A stretch of 34,674 bases of DNA, taken from the NCBI GenBank assembly GCA_003176995.1, contig QHBN01000269.1:1-34674 (forward strand), written 5' to 3'. A program made the position numbers and the translations under genes. The stretch is from Candidatus Nitrosopolaris wilkensis. Its GTDB lineage: Archaea > Thermoproteota > Nitrososphaeria > Nitrososphaerales > Nitrososphaeraceae. Positions 16,174 to 23,652 of the stretch are shown here, piece after piece (positions within the stretch are counted from its first letter, which is position 1; every line of letters starts with the position of its first letter). A model generated the notes under the pieces. It saw only the letters and a program-made list of their open reading frames with translations, was not told where the DNA came from and ran no database searches.

Positions 16174-17124
16174 ATGCAGACTTACGCATTAGACAATATA
16201 GACATCGAGATTCTCCGTATTCTAATTCGTGATTGCAGAACGTCTTATAGAAGTATAGGGGTTTCAATTGGAATGAGCACAAACGCAATAAAGACAAGAG
16301 TTAAGAGACTGATTTCAGAGGATATCATTCAACGCTTTGTAACGTTAATAGATCATACAATCTTCGGATACTCCGAAGTATGCTATTTAATTGTCAGAGA
16401 TATAAAGGCGGTTCAACAGACCTTGAATCGCATTAAGCAGCTGAGGCAGGTGATCCTGGAGGTGAATTGTATTGGTGGAGTATCTGTATTGGGTGTTGCT
16501 ATAAGGAAGGAGCATGAAGAAAAAATTCAATCACTTGCAGAGGCATTAAAGCCTGCTCTTATTCAAAACCGTGTTGTAGGACATTCTTACCCCATAAAGC
16601 TAAAGGTTCGAGAGACTGACTTCAAAATAATAAAGTGTTTGATTTCTGATGCAAGAATGGAAATCTATGAGATTGCAAAGAGAGTTTCAGCTAGTTCTAA
16701 AACCATAAGCGCTAGACTTAAGAAAATGCAAGAAAACAGGATTCTAAACTTTATTGTTGCTACTAATCCATTGAATCTGAAAGGATATATCAGATTTGGA
16801 ATGATTCTCAGATTAGATAGAGGAAGAAGGTATGATTATCAAAAATCAATCAGGCGCATTCAGGAGGAGCTAGAAGCTAGATTTGTTATTGTAGTGCCTT
16901 TTATTAACCAAGAGGATGTTATAAATTTTCAGCTTGTTGCTCGCAGCATATTCGAAATTGATCCAGTACTTAAGAAAATCGAATCATTAAATGGTGTTAT
17001 AAGAGCTGATGTCTTCATACCCTACAGTGGAGAGAACCATCAAGACTGGATGTTAAGAGAAATCGACAATAGAGTGAATACCAAAGAACGAATGTCACCT
17101 GCACCTCATGTTTTAACTTTTTGA
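16174..17124 (+). CDS. Double Lrp/AsnC-type transcriptional regulator
   Basis: 316 aa with two winged-helix units. The first (residues about 5-50) reads LDNIDIEILRILIRDCRTSY then RSIGVSIGMSTNAIKTRVKR. The second (about 148-200) reads KVRETDFKIIKCLISDARME then EIAKRVSASSKTISARLKKM. Each is followed by an alpha/beta region of RAM-like size (VCYLIVRDIKAVQQTL; GMILRLDRG). Tandem Lrp modules in one chain are known in thaumarchaea. Ligand unknown. The upstream SRPBCC gene is the likely divergent target, and the palindrome at the start suggests autoregulation. Intact. Confidence 0.85.
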   Translation: MQTYALDNIDIEILRILIRDCRTSYRSIGVSIGMSTNAIKTRVKRLISEDIIQRFVTLIDHTIFGYSEVCYLIVRDIKAVQQTLNRIKQLRQVILEVNCIGGVSVLGVAIRKEHEEKIQSLAEALKPALIQNRVVGHSYPIKLKVRETDFKIIKCLISDARMEIYEIAKRVSASSKTISARLKKMQENRILNFIVATNPLNLKGYIRFGMILRLDRGRRYDYQKSIRRIQEELEARFVIVVPFINQEDVINFQLVARSIFEIDPVLKKIESLNGVIRADVFIPYSGENHQDWMLREIDNRVNTKERMSPAPHVLTF

Positions 17125-17215
17125 TTCACACATATTGATGCTTATTGATCGTCTTTCATAAGGATGTAACAAGACAAATTGTATGCAAATAATGTGAAGA
17201 AATAGATTGGGAACC

Positions 17216-17337
17216 TGTAATCTTCATCTATCTCTAAAGCTGCTATTAGTATCTTACTTTTCCTTCGATTTGACGATTCTATAAACATCTTCGTATCTTT
17301 TGGAAGACAGCGGTCATATTCCTTCTCTTGGTTCTAA
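17216..17337 (-). pseudogene. 3' fragment of the nucleotide-sugar dehydrogenase
   Basis: About 122 bp clearly homologous to 12476-12599 of the dehydrogenase gene, same strand. On translation one sees LEPREGI, then after a 2-bp deletion CLPKDTKMFIESSNRRKSKI and LIAALEIDEDY. The catalytic Cys region is preserved but the frame is broken and both ends are lost. The divergence is much larger than for the DUF72 copy, so this is an older duplication. It has no function that I can infer. Confidence 0.65.
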
Positions 17338-17523
17338 TATCTTATGCAAGGAGGAAAACCAATTACTACAGCCAAGTTAGTACCTGTATAGGACAACGGA
17401 TATAATGTTTCGTATATATTATATCCAGAATGCTCGTACACGATATAGCTAACTAATCCTTTCAGGTATTCTGTGGTCATAAAGATTAAACATTGTATTT
17501 TAGAACAAACAGGCAGACACATT

Positions 17524-18047
17524 ATGGCAAATATCAACGAGCCGTTTAACAATTTCGTTATTAAGTTACAAGAATCGTTTTTGACCCTCGAATCTAAGAA
17601 AAGAATTCAATTAATGCTCCAGCATATAGATATTACACCTCGCGATGTTCTTGTTAGACCAAGGCGGCAATACAGGAAAAGTAACACAGGTTTACGCAAG
17701 AAATTGCAAAGAAATTGTTGTCTTAGAACCAAAACATGCGGTTGTAGAATACGGCAGAAAATATAGACCACACATCAAATATGTAGAAGGAGGAGCAGAA
17801 AATGCCTTTTGCAGGCGAATACTTTGACAAGGTGGTAGCAAGTGCCTCATATACGTGGGAAGATTCGTACGAGCCCGATTTTCCGAGAACAGTTGTGACA
17901 TGGGAACTGGAAAAAATCGAGAATAACAAAACGAGTCTGAAATTGCTACATACGGGATTTAAAGCAGATGAAAAGGCCAAACAATACGATGAAGGTTGGT
18001 CTCATTTCTTGAATGAATTAGTAAAGTATTGTGAGAATACAAAGTAA
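17524..18047 (+). pseudogene. Methyltransferase N-half fused to AHSA1 tail, frameshifted
   Basis: From ATG 17524 (MANINEPFNNF) one frame reaches RDV at about 17649. A second frame supplies LLDQGGNTGKVTQVYARN and VVLEPKHAVVEYGRKYRPHI, the SAM-binding motif I and II of a class I methyltransferase. A third frame, after GGAEN at about 17800, gives PFAGEYFDKVVASAS and then switches into YTWEDSYEPDFPRTVVTWEL and YDEGWSHFLNELVKYC, the C-terminal half of an AHSA1-type SRPBCC domain. So there are two single-base shifts (the second at an A-run) plus a domain junction near 17850. It is a decayed chimera and neither enzyme half is complete. Confidence 0.65.
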
Positions 18048-18082
18048 AACAACTCCATTTCTTTTTTTGATTCATGATGTTT

Positions 18083-18101
18083 ACGTATTGTAATAATACG
18101 T
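18083..18101. repeat. Inverted repeat after the chimera
   Basis: ACGTATTGTAATAATACGT has 7-base perfect arms and a 5-base loop, about 35 bp after the stop of the AHSA1 tail. It may be a terminator-like hairpin or an operator. The region 18102-18366 shows nothing else except a 13-base word, CTGTAAGTAGCTC (18119-18131), repeated at 21829-21841. Confidence 0.3.
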
Positions 18102-18366
18102 GGACACCTTCCCACGCTCTGTAAGTAGCTCCAATACTTTTAGAACTCGAACTACTTCCTTACAATTCCCTATGGTTTGCAGGAATCTAAGTGAGATGCT
18201 CTAACAGTATTTTTGGTTTAGATCTTGATCTGGGTTTCGTAATCGAGTCAAATTTTCCCATGATACCGGAGTATCTGATTTCTATTGGCGATCGACAGAA
18301 CGGGAGGTTGACTTTCTGCGACCTTTAATTTATTGCAACTATACTTTTACTCCCTTGCATAGTCAT

Positions 18367-18382
18367 ATACAATAATTTGTAT
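18367..18382. promoter_or_regulatory. Operator-like palindrome before the VOC gene
   Basis: ATACAATAATTTGTAT has 6-base perfect arms with a 4-base centre, 48 bp before ATG 18431. It overlaps an AT-rich TATA-like stretch and may control the glyoxalase-like gene downstream. Confidence 0.35.
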
Positions 18383-18430
18383 AGTATTGGCCATCAGGAA
18401 ATCGAACGTGACGGAAATGGAGAAAGAGAT

Positions 18431-18813
18431 ATGCCAACAATAGTGCATTTTGAAATTCCTTCAGATGACATCGAAAGATCAAAAAAGTTCTATAGTGATT
18501 TGTTTGGGTGGAAGATGGATAAATGGTCTGGTTCGTCGGAAACATGGAGTATTGGTTGATATCAACAGTGGATGATAAAGGGAATGAGGCTCTTTATGGC
18601 GGTATGATGAAAAGACAGATGCCACATCAGCAAGGAATTACAAGCTATTTTGATGTAAAATCAATTGAAGAATATTCCGCCAAAGTAGAACAGTTGGGAG
18701 GCAAAGTTATATCCCCAAAACGTCCGGTGCCAGGTATGGGTTATTTTGCTGTATGCACGGATACAGAGAATAATGGCTTTGGTATTTGGGAAACGGACAA
18801 TACTGCTAAATGA
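18431..18813 (+). pseudogene. VOC/glyoxalase-like protein, frameshifted
   Basis: ATG 18431 starts MPTIVHFEIPSDDIERSKKF and FYSDLFGWKMDKW, the first beta-alpha-beta unit of a VOC (glyoxalase/bleomycin-resistance) domain. The frame runs into a stop at 18557-18559. In the -1 frame the protein continues at 18545 with MEYWLISTVDDKGNEALYGG, then HQQGITSYFDVKSIEEYSAK and FGIWETDN, the usual end. Total length would be about 127 aa, normal for single-unit VOC proteins. The shift lies in the segment GSSE/MEYW. Function in the family varies (lyases, resistance proteins) and is not predicted. Either a real frameshift or a base-call error. Confidence 0.7.
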
Positions 18814-18858
18814 AGAATGGCTTGTGCTTGCATCTAACTTCAATTTTATTTTTGGATT

Positions 18859-20246
18859 TTATGGACACTTACTAATGGGCGTAGAGGGAAACCTTTCCGC
18901 ATGTCCGGAGAGAAATTCAGGAGTGGTAGTATATTCTAATCTCCATCTCCTCGTGACGCCAATCGCACTGTGATAATTACAACAGTAGGAGATCTTGCCT
19001 CTTTGTAGGATCAGCTCCTGTGCTATCTTATTTTTGCCAACGGGCTGTTCAAGGTTTGATATGACAGTTAGAATATTTTGAAGTGTTGAACTCATTCCTT
19101 CATACTTCTGCTTCATAGTTTGCATTTCACTATCCTTCTCCTGCTTTAGTCTTAGGATCTGATCACCTTCCTTCTTTAATTCTGACACCTTCCTTTGCAG
19201 TCTGTGAGAATCGTCGATAGTAACATCATCTACTGCTGAAACATAGCCTAGCATCTTATCATTACCTTCTAGTAAGTCTCCCTCGGTTGGTTTAAAATAC
19301 GAATCCTTAACACCTTTTATGCGATGGCCTAGTAGTAGCTCTATATAAAGAGGACTCACACCAGCATTTGTCATAGTCGTGACATAAAACTTACGAAAAC
19401 CATGATCATTCATAATATCACGGCGTTTTTGTCTTCTTTCACCTTCTTTTAATATTCGTTTATCTCGCACCCCAGCATCTTGCAGTACTTGGTTAATTGT
19501 GTTAGCCATAGTTTCTCTCTTTATATGACATGCTTTAGGCATGAATGGACTTGTTTTGTCAAACTGCTCCCTGATCAAAGGCGATTGAGGAGTTATCTGC
19601 TCACGGTATAGGCGTCTATATTGCAGATAATTATCTATAGCATGTGCACGCTCAGATGAGCAGAAGCAGTAATATTCGTCTGATGTACCTTCATAAACTA
19701 AAATCTTGTATATACCATATTTTTCTATTTTCGTCAAACTTCTAATTCTAAGTTCAGGCAACGCTCCAATTCGAAGACCTGCTGAACTTTGCAACAAGAT
19801 CATAACTTTTTTTGCGTTCGTCACATTTTTCTAAAATTTTCTCGATCTCTTGCCTGGTATGGGCCCTATCTTTTACAGTACGTGCTAATTCTCCTATGAA
19901 ACTATTAATTTTTTTCCAGTTAAGAATAATATCGTTCATGTCGTAAAGGTGTTTGAGGGCCGCAGAGAAAACTATTAGTGTCTGTGTTGATAGCCCTTTT
20001 ATCTCTTTGAGATAAACAATGCAGTCTATTATGGAGTATTGAATCACTTTAGTTTCTCCTTGCAGTAACTGATTTGTGCTACTGAATTTTTTATATTTCA
20101 TAAAATTTGTTAATGCTGAGATGTATGTTTTCTTAGTATGGGGAGAGCGTAGGGTTTTAACGAAATTAGAATATGCCTTCCATTATGAGCTGCTCAGAAT
20201 TGCTACCAACAATATGCCCTACGTTCTTCAGGTTAGTTGCTTCCAA
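18859..20246 (-). pseudogene. Archaeal tyrosine recombinase (integrase), frameshifted
   Basis: Pieces in three frames form one integrase. N-terminal: TTG 20246 gives LEATNLKNVGHIVGSNSEQL then MEGIF. A shift at about 20167 leads to NFVKTLRSPHTKKTYISALT and the core-binding helices to 19805 (AHTRQEIEKILEKCDERKK). A second shift at the A7 run (about 19804-19810) enters the catalytic domain: SSAGLRIGALPEL (Arg), HGFRKFYVTTM (H-x-x-R), ELLLGH, and the nucleophile in DSYFKPTEGD. A coiled-coil C-terminus follows (RKVSELKKEGDQILRLKQ). It resembles integrases of archaeal mobile elements. With two breaks it is probably inactive. It marks an old insertion, but no att repeats or tRNA are visible. Confidence 0.8.
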
Positions 20247-20306
20247 TTCATGTTTTATTATAAAGCGCTTTTATTTATACAGAGTATATTAGTTATTTAA
20301 AAATAA

Positions 20307-20486
20307 TTAAATCCATTTAGGATAATCTTTGCACTAGATAACGACACATGTAAGAGACTTTGGGAGTCTAGTGGGGGTTCACCTGCTGGAGTTCGCGGGA
20401 CCTCAATAGGACACGGAATGCCGGGAACAGAAAATATGGGTCGAGACATCATAGCATTTGGCTTACCACCAATCAGAAATCTTTGA
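20307..20486 (+). pseudogene. C-terminal remnant of a PQQ-type dehydrogenase
   Basis: A frame with no start codon reads IIFALDNDTCKRLWESSGGS then PAGVRGTSIGHGMPGTENM and ends IIAFGLP. FALDxDTGKxLWE followed by GGSPAGVP, and a terminal IAFALP, are hallmarks of the last blades of quinoprotein (PQQ) beta-propeller dehydrogenases. Here Gly of DTGK is Cys, and the strands between the last motifs are missing, so it is an internally deleted relic. The remaining sequence to 20660 has only a 38-codon ATG frame (MTRLLMLSIMTYKRY) with no recognisable family. Confidence 0.45.
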
Positions 20487-20660
20487 TGACAAGACTACTA
20501 ATGCTGTCAATTATGACATACAAAAGATATACAGAGTTACTTGCAGATTCTTGCAATTCAGTTACTAAGCAGTTTGGCTTGACACTGCTAACACCTACGT
20601 AACAATTATGAGGCCAACGATGATACTATTTGGAATGATTATTTATTCAGATCTGATCGA

Positions 20661-21629
20661 CTAATTGAACTCAAGTTTTTTTCTTAATTCTTTGGCCCTA
20701 TTTCTGACAGTAACTTCCGTAACTCCTGCTGCTTCTGCAATATTTGATTGAGTAATAGTCTCTCCATTTTTTATACTTGATAAGTAGAGTACTGACGCAG
20801 CAAGTCCCATAGGATCTTTTCCTGCCGATATTTCTTCTCTTGTAACGCTGCTCATAATTTGTGCTGCCTGTCGTTTTGTCTTCTCACTTAGCTTAGCCTT
20901 ACTTGCAACCTTAGCTATACATTTCATAGGATCTTGTTGTGGGATTTTAAGGTCAAGTCTTGTGTGAAGCACTCTAAAATCTTTTGAGAGTTCTTTACGC
21001 TTTACATTGCAAGCTGTCGCTATATCATCCAATGTTCTGTGAGCTCCCATTTCTCTACATGCAATATACACAGCAGCTGCTAAGACTCCAGAAACAGTTC
21101 TGCCACGAGTAATCTTCCTTGACTGAGCTTTCCTGTAGATGTATGCTGTTTTCTCGAGTATGCTATCTGACAATCCTAGCTTATCTTTTAATACATCGAG
21201 TTGGAAGAAAGCTTGTCTAAGACCCCTATCTTTGGGAGTATGCAGTTGAGACCTCATATCCCAGGTAGCTAACCTGTTCATCGTAGTACGCATAGCTGCA
21301 TCAAGCTTGTTACCGCTTGCATCTCTGTCAGTTCTTCCGATGATTGTTGATAACCCCATATCATGACGAGCCAGTGATTGTGGGATTCCAGTTCTCGTCA
21401 TTGCCTCAGTCTCATCTGTGGAAAACGTACGCCACTCTGGTCCTATCTCCTGCAATTTATCAGAAATTACTCGACCACATTTGACACAAATTATCTCCCC
21501 AGACTCAGAATCCGTGATTATCTTTTCGTTGCTACAGCTAGGACATTTGGCTAAGGGAGTAGAAACTGCTGTTGTTGCATGATTGCTTGAAGACTTGTTA
21601 CTAGCGTTATAATGTGCTAACATAATCAT
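20661..21629 (-). CDS. tfb: Transcription initiation factor TFB
   Basis: 322 aa, a complete archaeal TFIIB homologue. The zinc ribbon uses C29, C32, C48 and C51 (KCPSCSNEKI, ICVKCGRVI). B-reader/linker residues follow (IGPEWRTFSTDE; TGIPQSLARHDMGLSTIIGR). Two cyclin folds follow: first about 125-215 (RGRTVSGVLAAAVYIACREM), second about 225-320 (DPMGLAASVLYLSS and the recognition helix AGVTEVTVRNRAKELRKKL). Promoter binding is with TBP. Start is ATG 21629 or ATG 21623. A TATA box lies 23-30 bp upstream. Nitrososphaerota carry several TFBs, so this one may serve a gene subset. Confidence 0.96.
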   Translation of the reverse strand: MIMLAHYNASNKSSSNHATTAVSTPLAKCPSCSNEKIITDSESGEIICVKCGRVISDKLQEIGPEWRTFSTDETEAMTRTGIPQSLARHDMGLSTIIGRTDRDASGNKLDAAMRTTMNRLATWDMRSQLHTPKDRGLRQAFFQLDVLKDKLGLSDSILEKTAYIYRKAQSRKITRGRTVSGVLAAAVYIACREMGAHRTLDDIATACNVKRKELSKDFRVLHTRLDLKIPQQDPMKCIAKVASKAKLSEKTKRQAAQIMSSVTREEISAGKDPMGLAASVLYLSSIKNGETITQSNIAEAAGVTEVTVRNRAKELRKKLEFN

Positions 21630-21651
21630 ATCTAATATAGTAGAGTAATTA

Positions 21652-21659
21652 CATATAAA
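21652..21659 (-). promoter_or_regulatory. TATA box of the TFB gene
   Basis: On the minus strand the sequence TTTATATG is centred about 26 bp before ATG 21629, the spacing expected for a leaderless archaeal transcript. Confidence 0.5.
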
Positions 21660-21690
21660 GTATATAGTAAGTTATAACTAACCCTACTCC

Positions 21691-21799
21691 AAAACCAACA
21701 GGAGCTGCATGAACTCTAAGCATTTGAAGGGAACTCATTAGACTCAATAAAGTATCTATAGGAAATTGAGTCATATGATATTTATTATATACTGTGATT
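21691..21799 (-). repeat. Copy of the CARF gene's 5' end and promoter
   Basis: 109 bp matching 23176-23297 (same strand) with a 12-bp deletion and several substitutions. It contains the CARF gene's TATA-like tatataat and the start MSSLQMLRVH-APVGF. In this copy ATG 21774 opens a 41-codon frame (MTQFPIDTLLSLMSSLQMLR) that runs to a stop at 21649, 20 bp before the TFB start. The copy therefore places a CARF-type promoter about 150 bp upstream of TFB. Confidence 0.7.
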
Positions 21800-21847
21800 G
21801 GTACTTCTTGTTGCCGCCTTCCATCTCACTGTAAGTAGCTCATATGT

Positions 21848-22159
21848 TTAGCGTGATAGAGGCTTCACAGTAATGGTTATCTTAAAACATGTCAACAAGT
21901 CTTTACATCTACTGCGGACCTCAAATTCGGTAACACCAGCAAGACTTGACATGGGTAGACAAGACTTGACTCCTAACAATATTGCTGCGAAGTATAGATA
22001 TGCCGCAACTAGTCCGTTGGGAGATTTACTATCGGCAAGAAGATGATTGTTAGACTTGTTAGCTATTTCAGTTGCTAACCTCCTAACTCTAGAATCAATC
22101 CTTGTGGATTTGACAAGATTTGAGATGTAGCGATCAATTGCTAATTTTATTGGAATCAC
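21848..22159 (-). pseudogene. C-terminal TFB remnant (second cyclin fold)
   Basis: 103 aa matching the last cyclin repeat of TFB: AIDRYISNLVKSTRIDSRVR, SPNGLVAAYLYFAAILLGVK, and the helix LAGVTEFEVRSRCKDLL (compare AGVTEVTVRNRAKEL of the intact gene). The zinc ribbon, reader and first cyclin fold are missing, and the final helices end early. ATG 22159 happens to open the fragment. It is more divergent than a recent copy of the TFB next door, so it is probably a different paralogue now decayed. A truncated TFB that binds DNA but not polymerase could in principle interfere, but no evidence supports this. Confidence 0.7.
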
Positions 22160-22369
22160 CTAGCCAGCATGGTAGGAGGTAGTAGAATAGAATTATTTCG
22201 AAAATCTATTATGCACTGTAGAAAATGTTGAGTTAACGTGTCTTCTCATGACTAGAAGATGAATTATGCTATATATTCGAAGTGGTCATAACAATTTACT
22301 ATGATTAGAAATAATTTTTGGTCTCGCTTTTACTTCCCGCCTTGAAATAATCTTAAAAATGCAATGTTC

Positions 22370-22389
22370 ATTCTTAACTATTTAAGAAT
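22370..22389. terminator. Possible hairpin after the CARF gene
   Basis: ATTCTTAACTATTTAAGAAT has perfect 8-base arms and a 4-base loop, 37-56 bp beyond the CARF stop on the minus strand. AT-rich and weak as a stem; it could equally be an operator. No other feature is seen between 22160 and 22425. Confidence 0.3.
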
Positions 22390-22425
22390 TATAAATCCAA
22401 TATGAGTAGAATTGTTCATAGATTT

Positions 22426-23241
22426 TCAAATACCTGCACTAAGGAAATGCAAAGCGTTTTTTCCCTCATCAGTTAAGGAGATAATATGATGTGTTCCAAC
22501 CTTAGTTTCAGTAATAAACCTCCAATACTTTTGCAATGGCTCTATCAGATTCTTATTTAGGGACATATAGGCTGCTTGTTCACTGTATAGTTCTTTTGTC
22601 CTCTTTCTATTGGTTATTCTTTTTTCATCCTCCTGGATGAGGCCAGCTTCTATAGCTGAGTCCTTTAAATCGCGTTTACGGACACCACTCTTCCCAGCAC
22701 TTTTTCGATTTATTAAATCTAGACACCTTATCAATTTATCACTAGGGATCTCAATCTTATACTCTGGAAGACCAATAATTTCTTTAAGACCTTCAGTTTC
22801 TTGTTTCTCTTCCTTCGCCACAGAGCTGGTATATCTTTCAGGAACTGCGTAATAGGGTTTTATCGTAGCAGTATCTTTAAACATCATACACGCCATCATT
22901 GAAGCAATGGCCTGAATCTTACTACCCACAGACACATTTACAAGAATGGAGTTGGCTTTTTCTTTTAAAATTATTATCCTTAGAGCTCTTAGAGTATCAA
23001 AAAGATCCGTTCTATCAGCTTCGGTTTGCAGACATTCTATTCTTGCCTGCTTTAACTTATCTCGTATTGATGAGACAAATTGATTTCCCATGTCAACACT
23101 AGGATTACTGTGTGTGATAAGCCACACTTTGTCCGCTTTCATTCCGACTGCGGGTAAGACTATCCGATCAACTTCAAAACCAACTGGAGCTACATGAACC
23201 CTAAGCATTTGAAGTGAACTCATCAGACTCGATTTGCTCAT
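22426..23241 (-). CDS. CARF-HTH transcriptional regulator (HFX_2341/DUF6293 type)
   Basis: 271 aa from ATG 23241. Starts at 23223 (MSSLQMLRV) or 23208 are possible, and the open frame further upstream (to 23484) overlaps the divergent gene and is not expected to be coding. The N-terminal Rossmann-like CARF domain has LRVHVAPVGFEVDRIVLPAV, KADKVWLITHSNPSVD and the ligand-site signature VNVSVGSKIQAIASMMA. The C-terminal part (about 165-271) is a winged-helix region ending KVGTHHIISLTDEGKNALHF. CARF domains bind cyclic oligonucleotide-type ligands and control defence genes; the family's own ligand is not established. It is divergent from the zinc-ribbon/nuclease/helicase genes, which it probably regulates. 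Confidence 0.85.
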   Translation of the reverse strand: MSKSSLMSSLQMLRVHVAPVGFEVDRIVLPAVGMKADKVWLITHSNPSVDMGNQFVSSIRDKLKQARIECLQTEADRTDLFDTLRALRIIILKEKANSILVNVSVGSKIQAIASMMACMMFKDTATIKPYYAVPERYTSSVAKEEKQETEGLKEIIGLPEYKIEIPSDKLIRCLDLINRKSAGKSGVRKRDLKDSAIEAGLIQEDEKRITNRKRTKELYSEQAAYMSLNKNLIEPLQKYWRFITETKVGTHHIISLTDEGKNALHFLSAGI

Positions 23242-23297
23242 TAAAGTATCTATAGTAACTTTAGTAAATCGATATCTATTATATACTTTGTTATTGG
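23176..23297 (-). repeat. Parent of the duplicated CARF 5' segment
   Basis: Holds the CARF start codons and the TATA-like stretch (about 23270-23284, tatctattatatac on the plus strand) shared by two divergent genes. Repeated at 21691-21799. Confidence 0.7.
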
Positions 23298-23317
23298 AAG
23301 GTAGGAAGACAAAAAAA

Positions 23318-23554
23318 GTGAGACGAGCTAGACTAACACAAGACGTAATAACGTTAGAAAAACTGCCGACCGAAGCAGCTGCGACAGGCATAGATAACCA
23401 ACTACAAGAATCGTTAGATTGTCCAGATTGTTCGGACATGATGCTCCAGTTATATGATTGGGATAAAATGGGATACCTATGCAAAAATTGTGGACTAGCT
23501 ATTGCTAATCCTGCTATTCTTTCTACGTATGTTATCTCAGGAGTAAGGACTTGA
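23318..23554 (+). CDS. Small zinc-ribbon protein
   Basis: 78 aa from GTG 23318; TTG 23294 or 23288 are alternatives. A basic N-terminus (RRARLTQDV) and a linker lead to a treble- or ribbon-type zinc site: CPDC (C35, C38) then LQLYDWDKMGYLCKNCGLAI with C55 and C58. This resembles the zinc ribbons of TFB-like or RNA polymerase-associated small proteins and suggests nucleic-acid or protein binding. It is divergent from the CARF gene (76 bp between starts) and 98 bp ahead of the nuclease, which has its own TATA-like stretch (23571-23582). Role unknown, but its position links it to the nuclease-helicase genes. Confidence 0.7.
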   Translation: MRRARLTQDVITLEKLPTEAAATGIDNQLQESLDCPDCSDMMLQLYDWDKMGYLCKNCGLAIANPAILSTYVISGVRT

Positions 23555-23652
23555 AGATCAGCCTTGTTACGTTTATATATAATACAATAGATGGTACGGT
23601 ACTATACGGTAACATTGTCTTCGGGCAATGAGCTGAAAAGGAAGCAAACAGA

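Noticed and set aside
20331-20420. Possible tRNA-like or att sequence (ggttcacc/ggagttcgcggg)
   Set aside because: No cloverleaf can be drawn, and the stretch reads well as a PQQ-dehydrogenase fragment.
23242-23484. N-terminal extension of the CARF frame to 352 aa
   Set aside because: It is antisense to the zinc-ribbon gene, has no CARF-family similarity, and the promoter lies within it.
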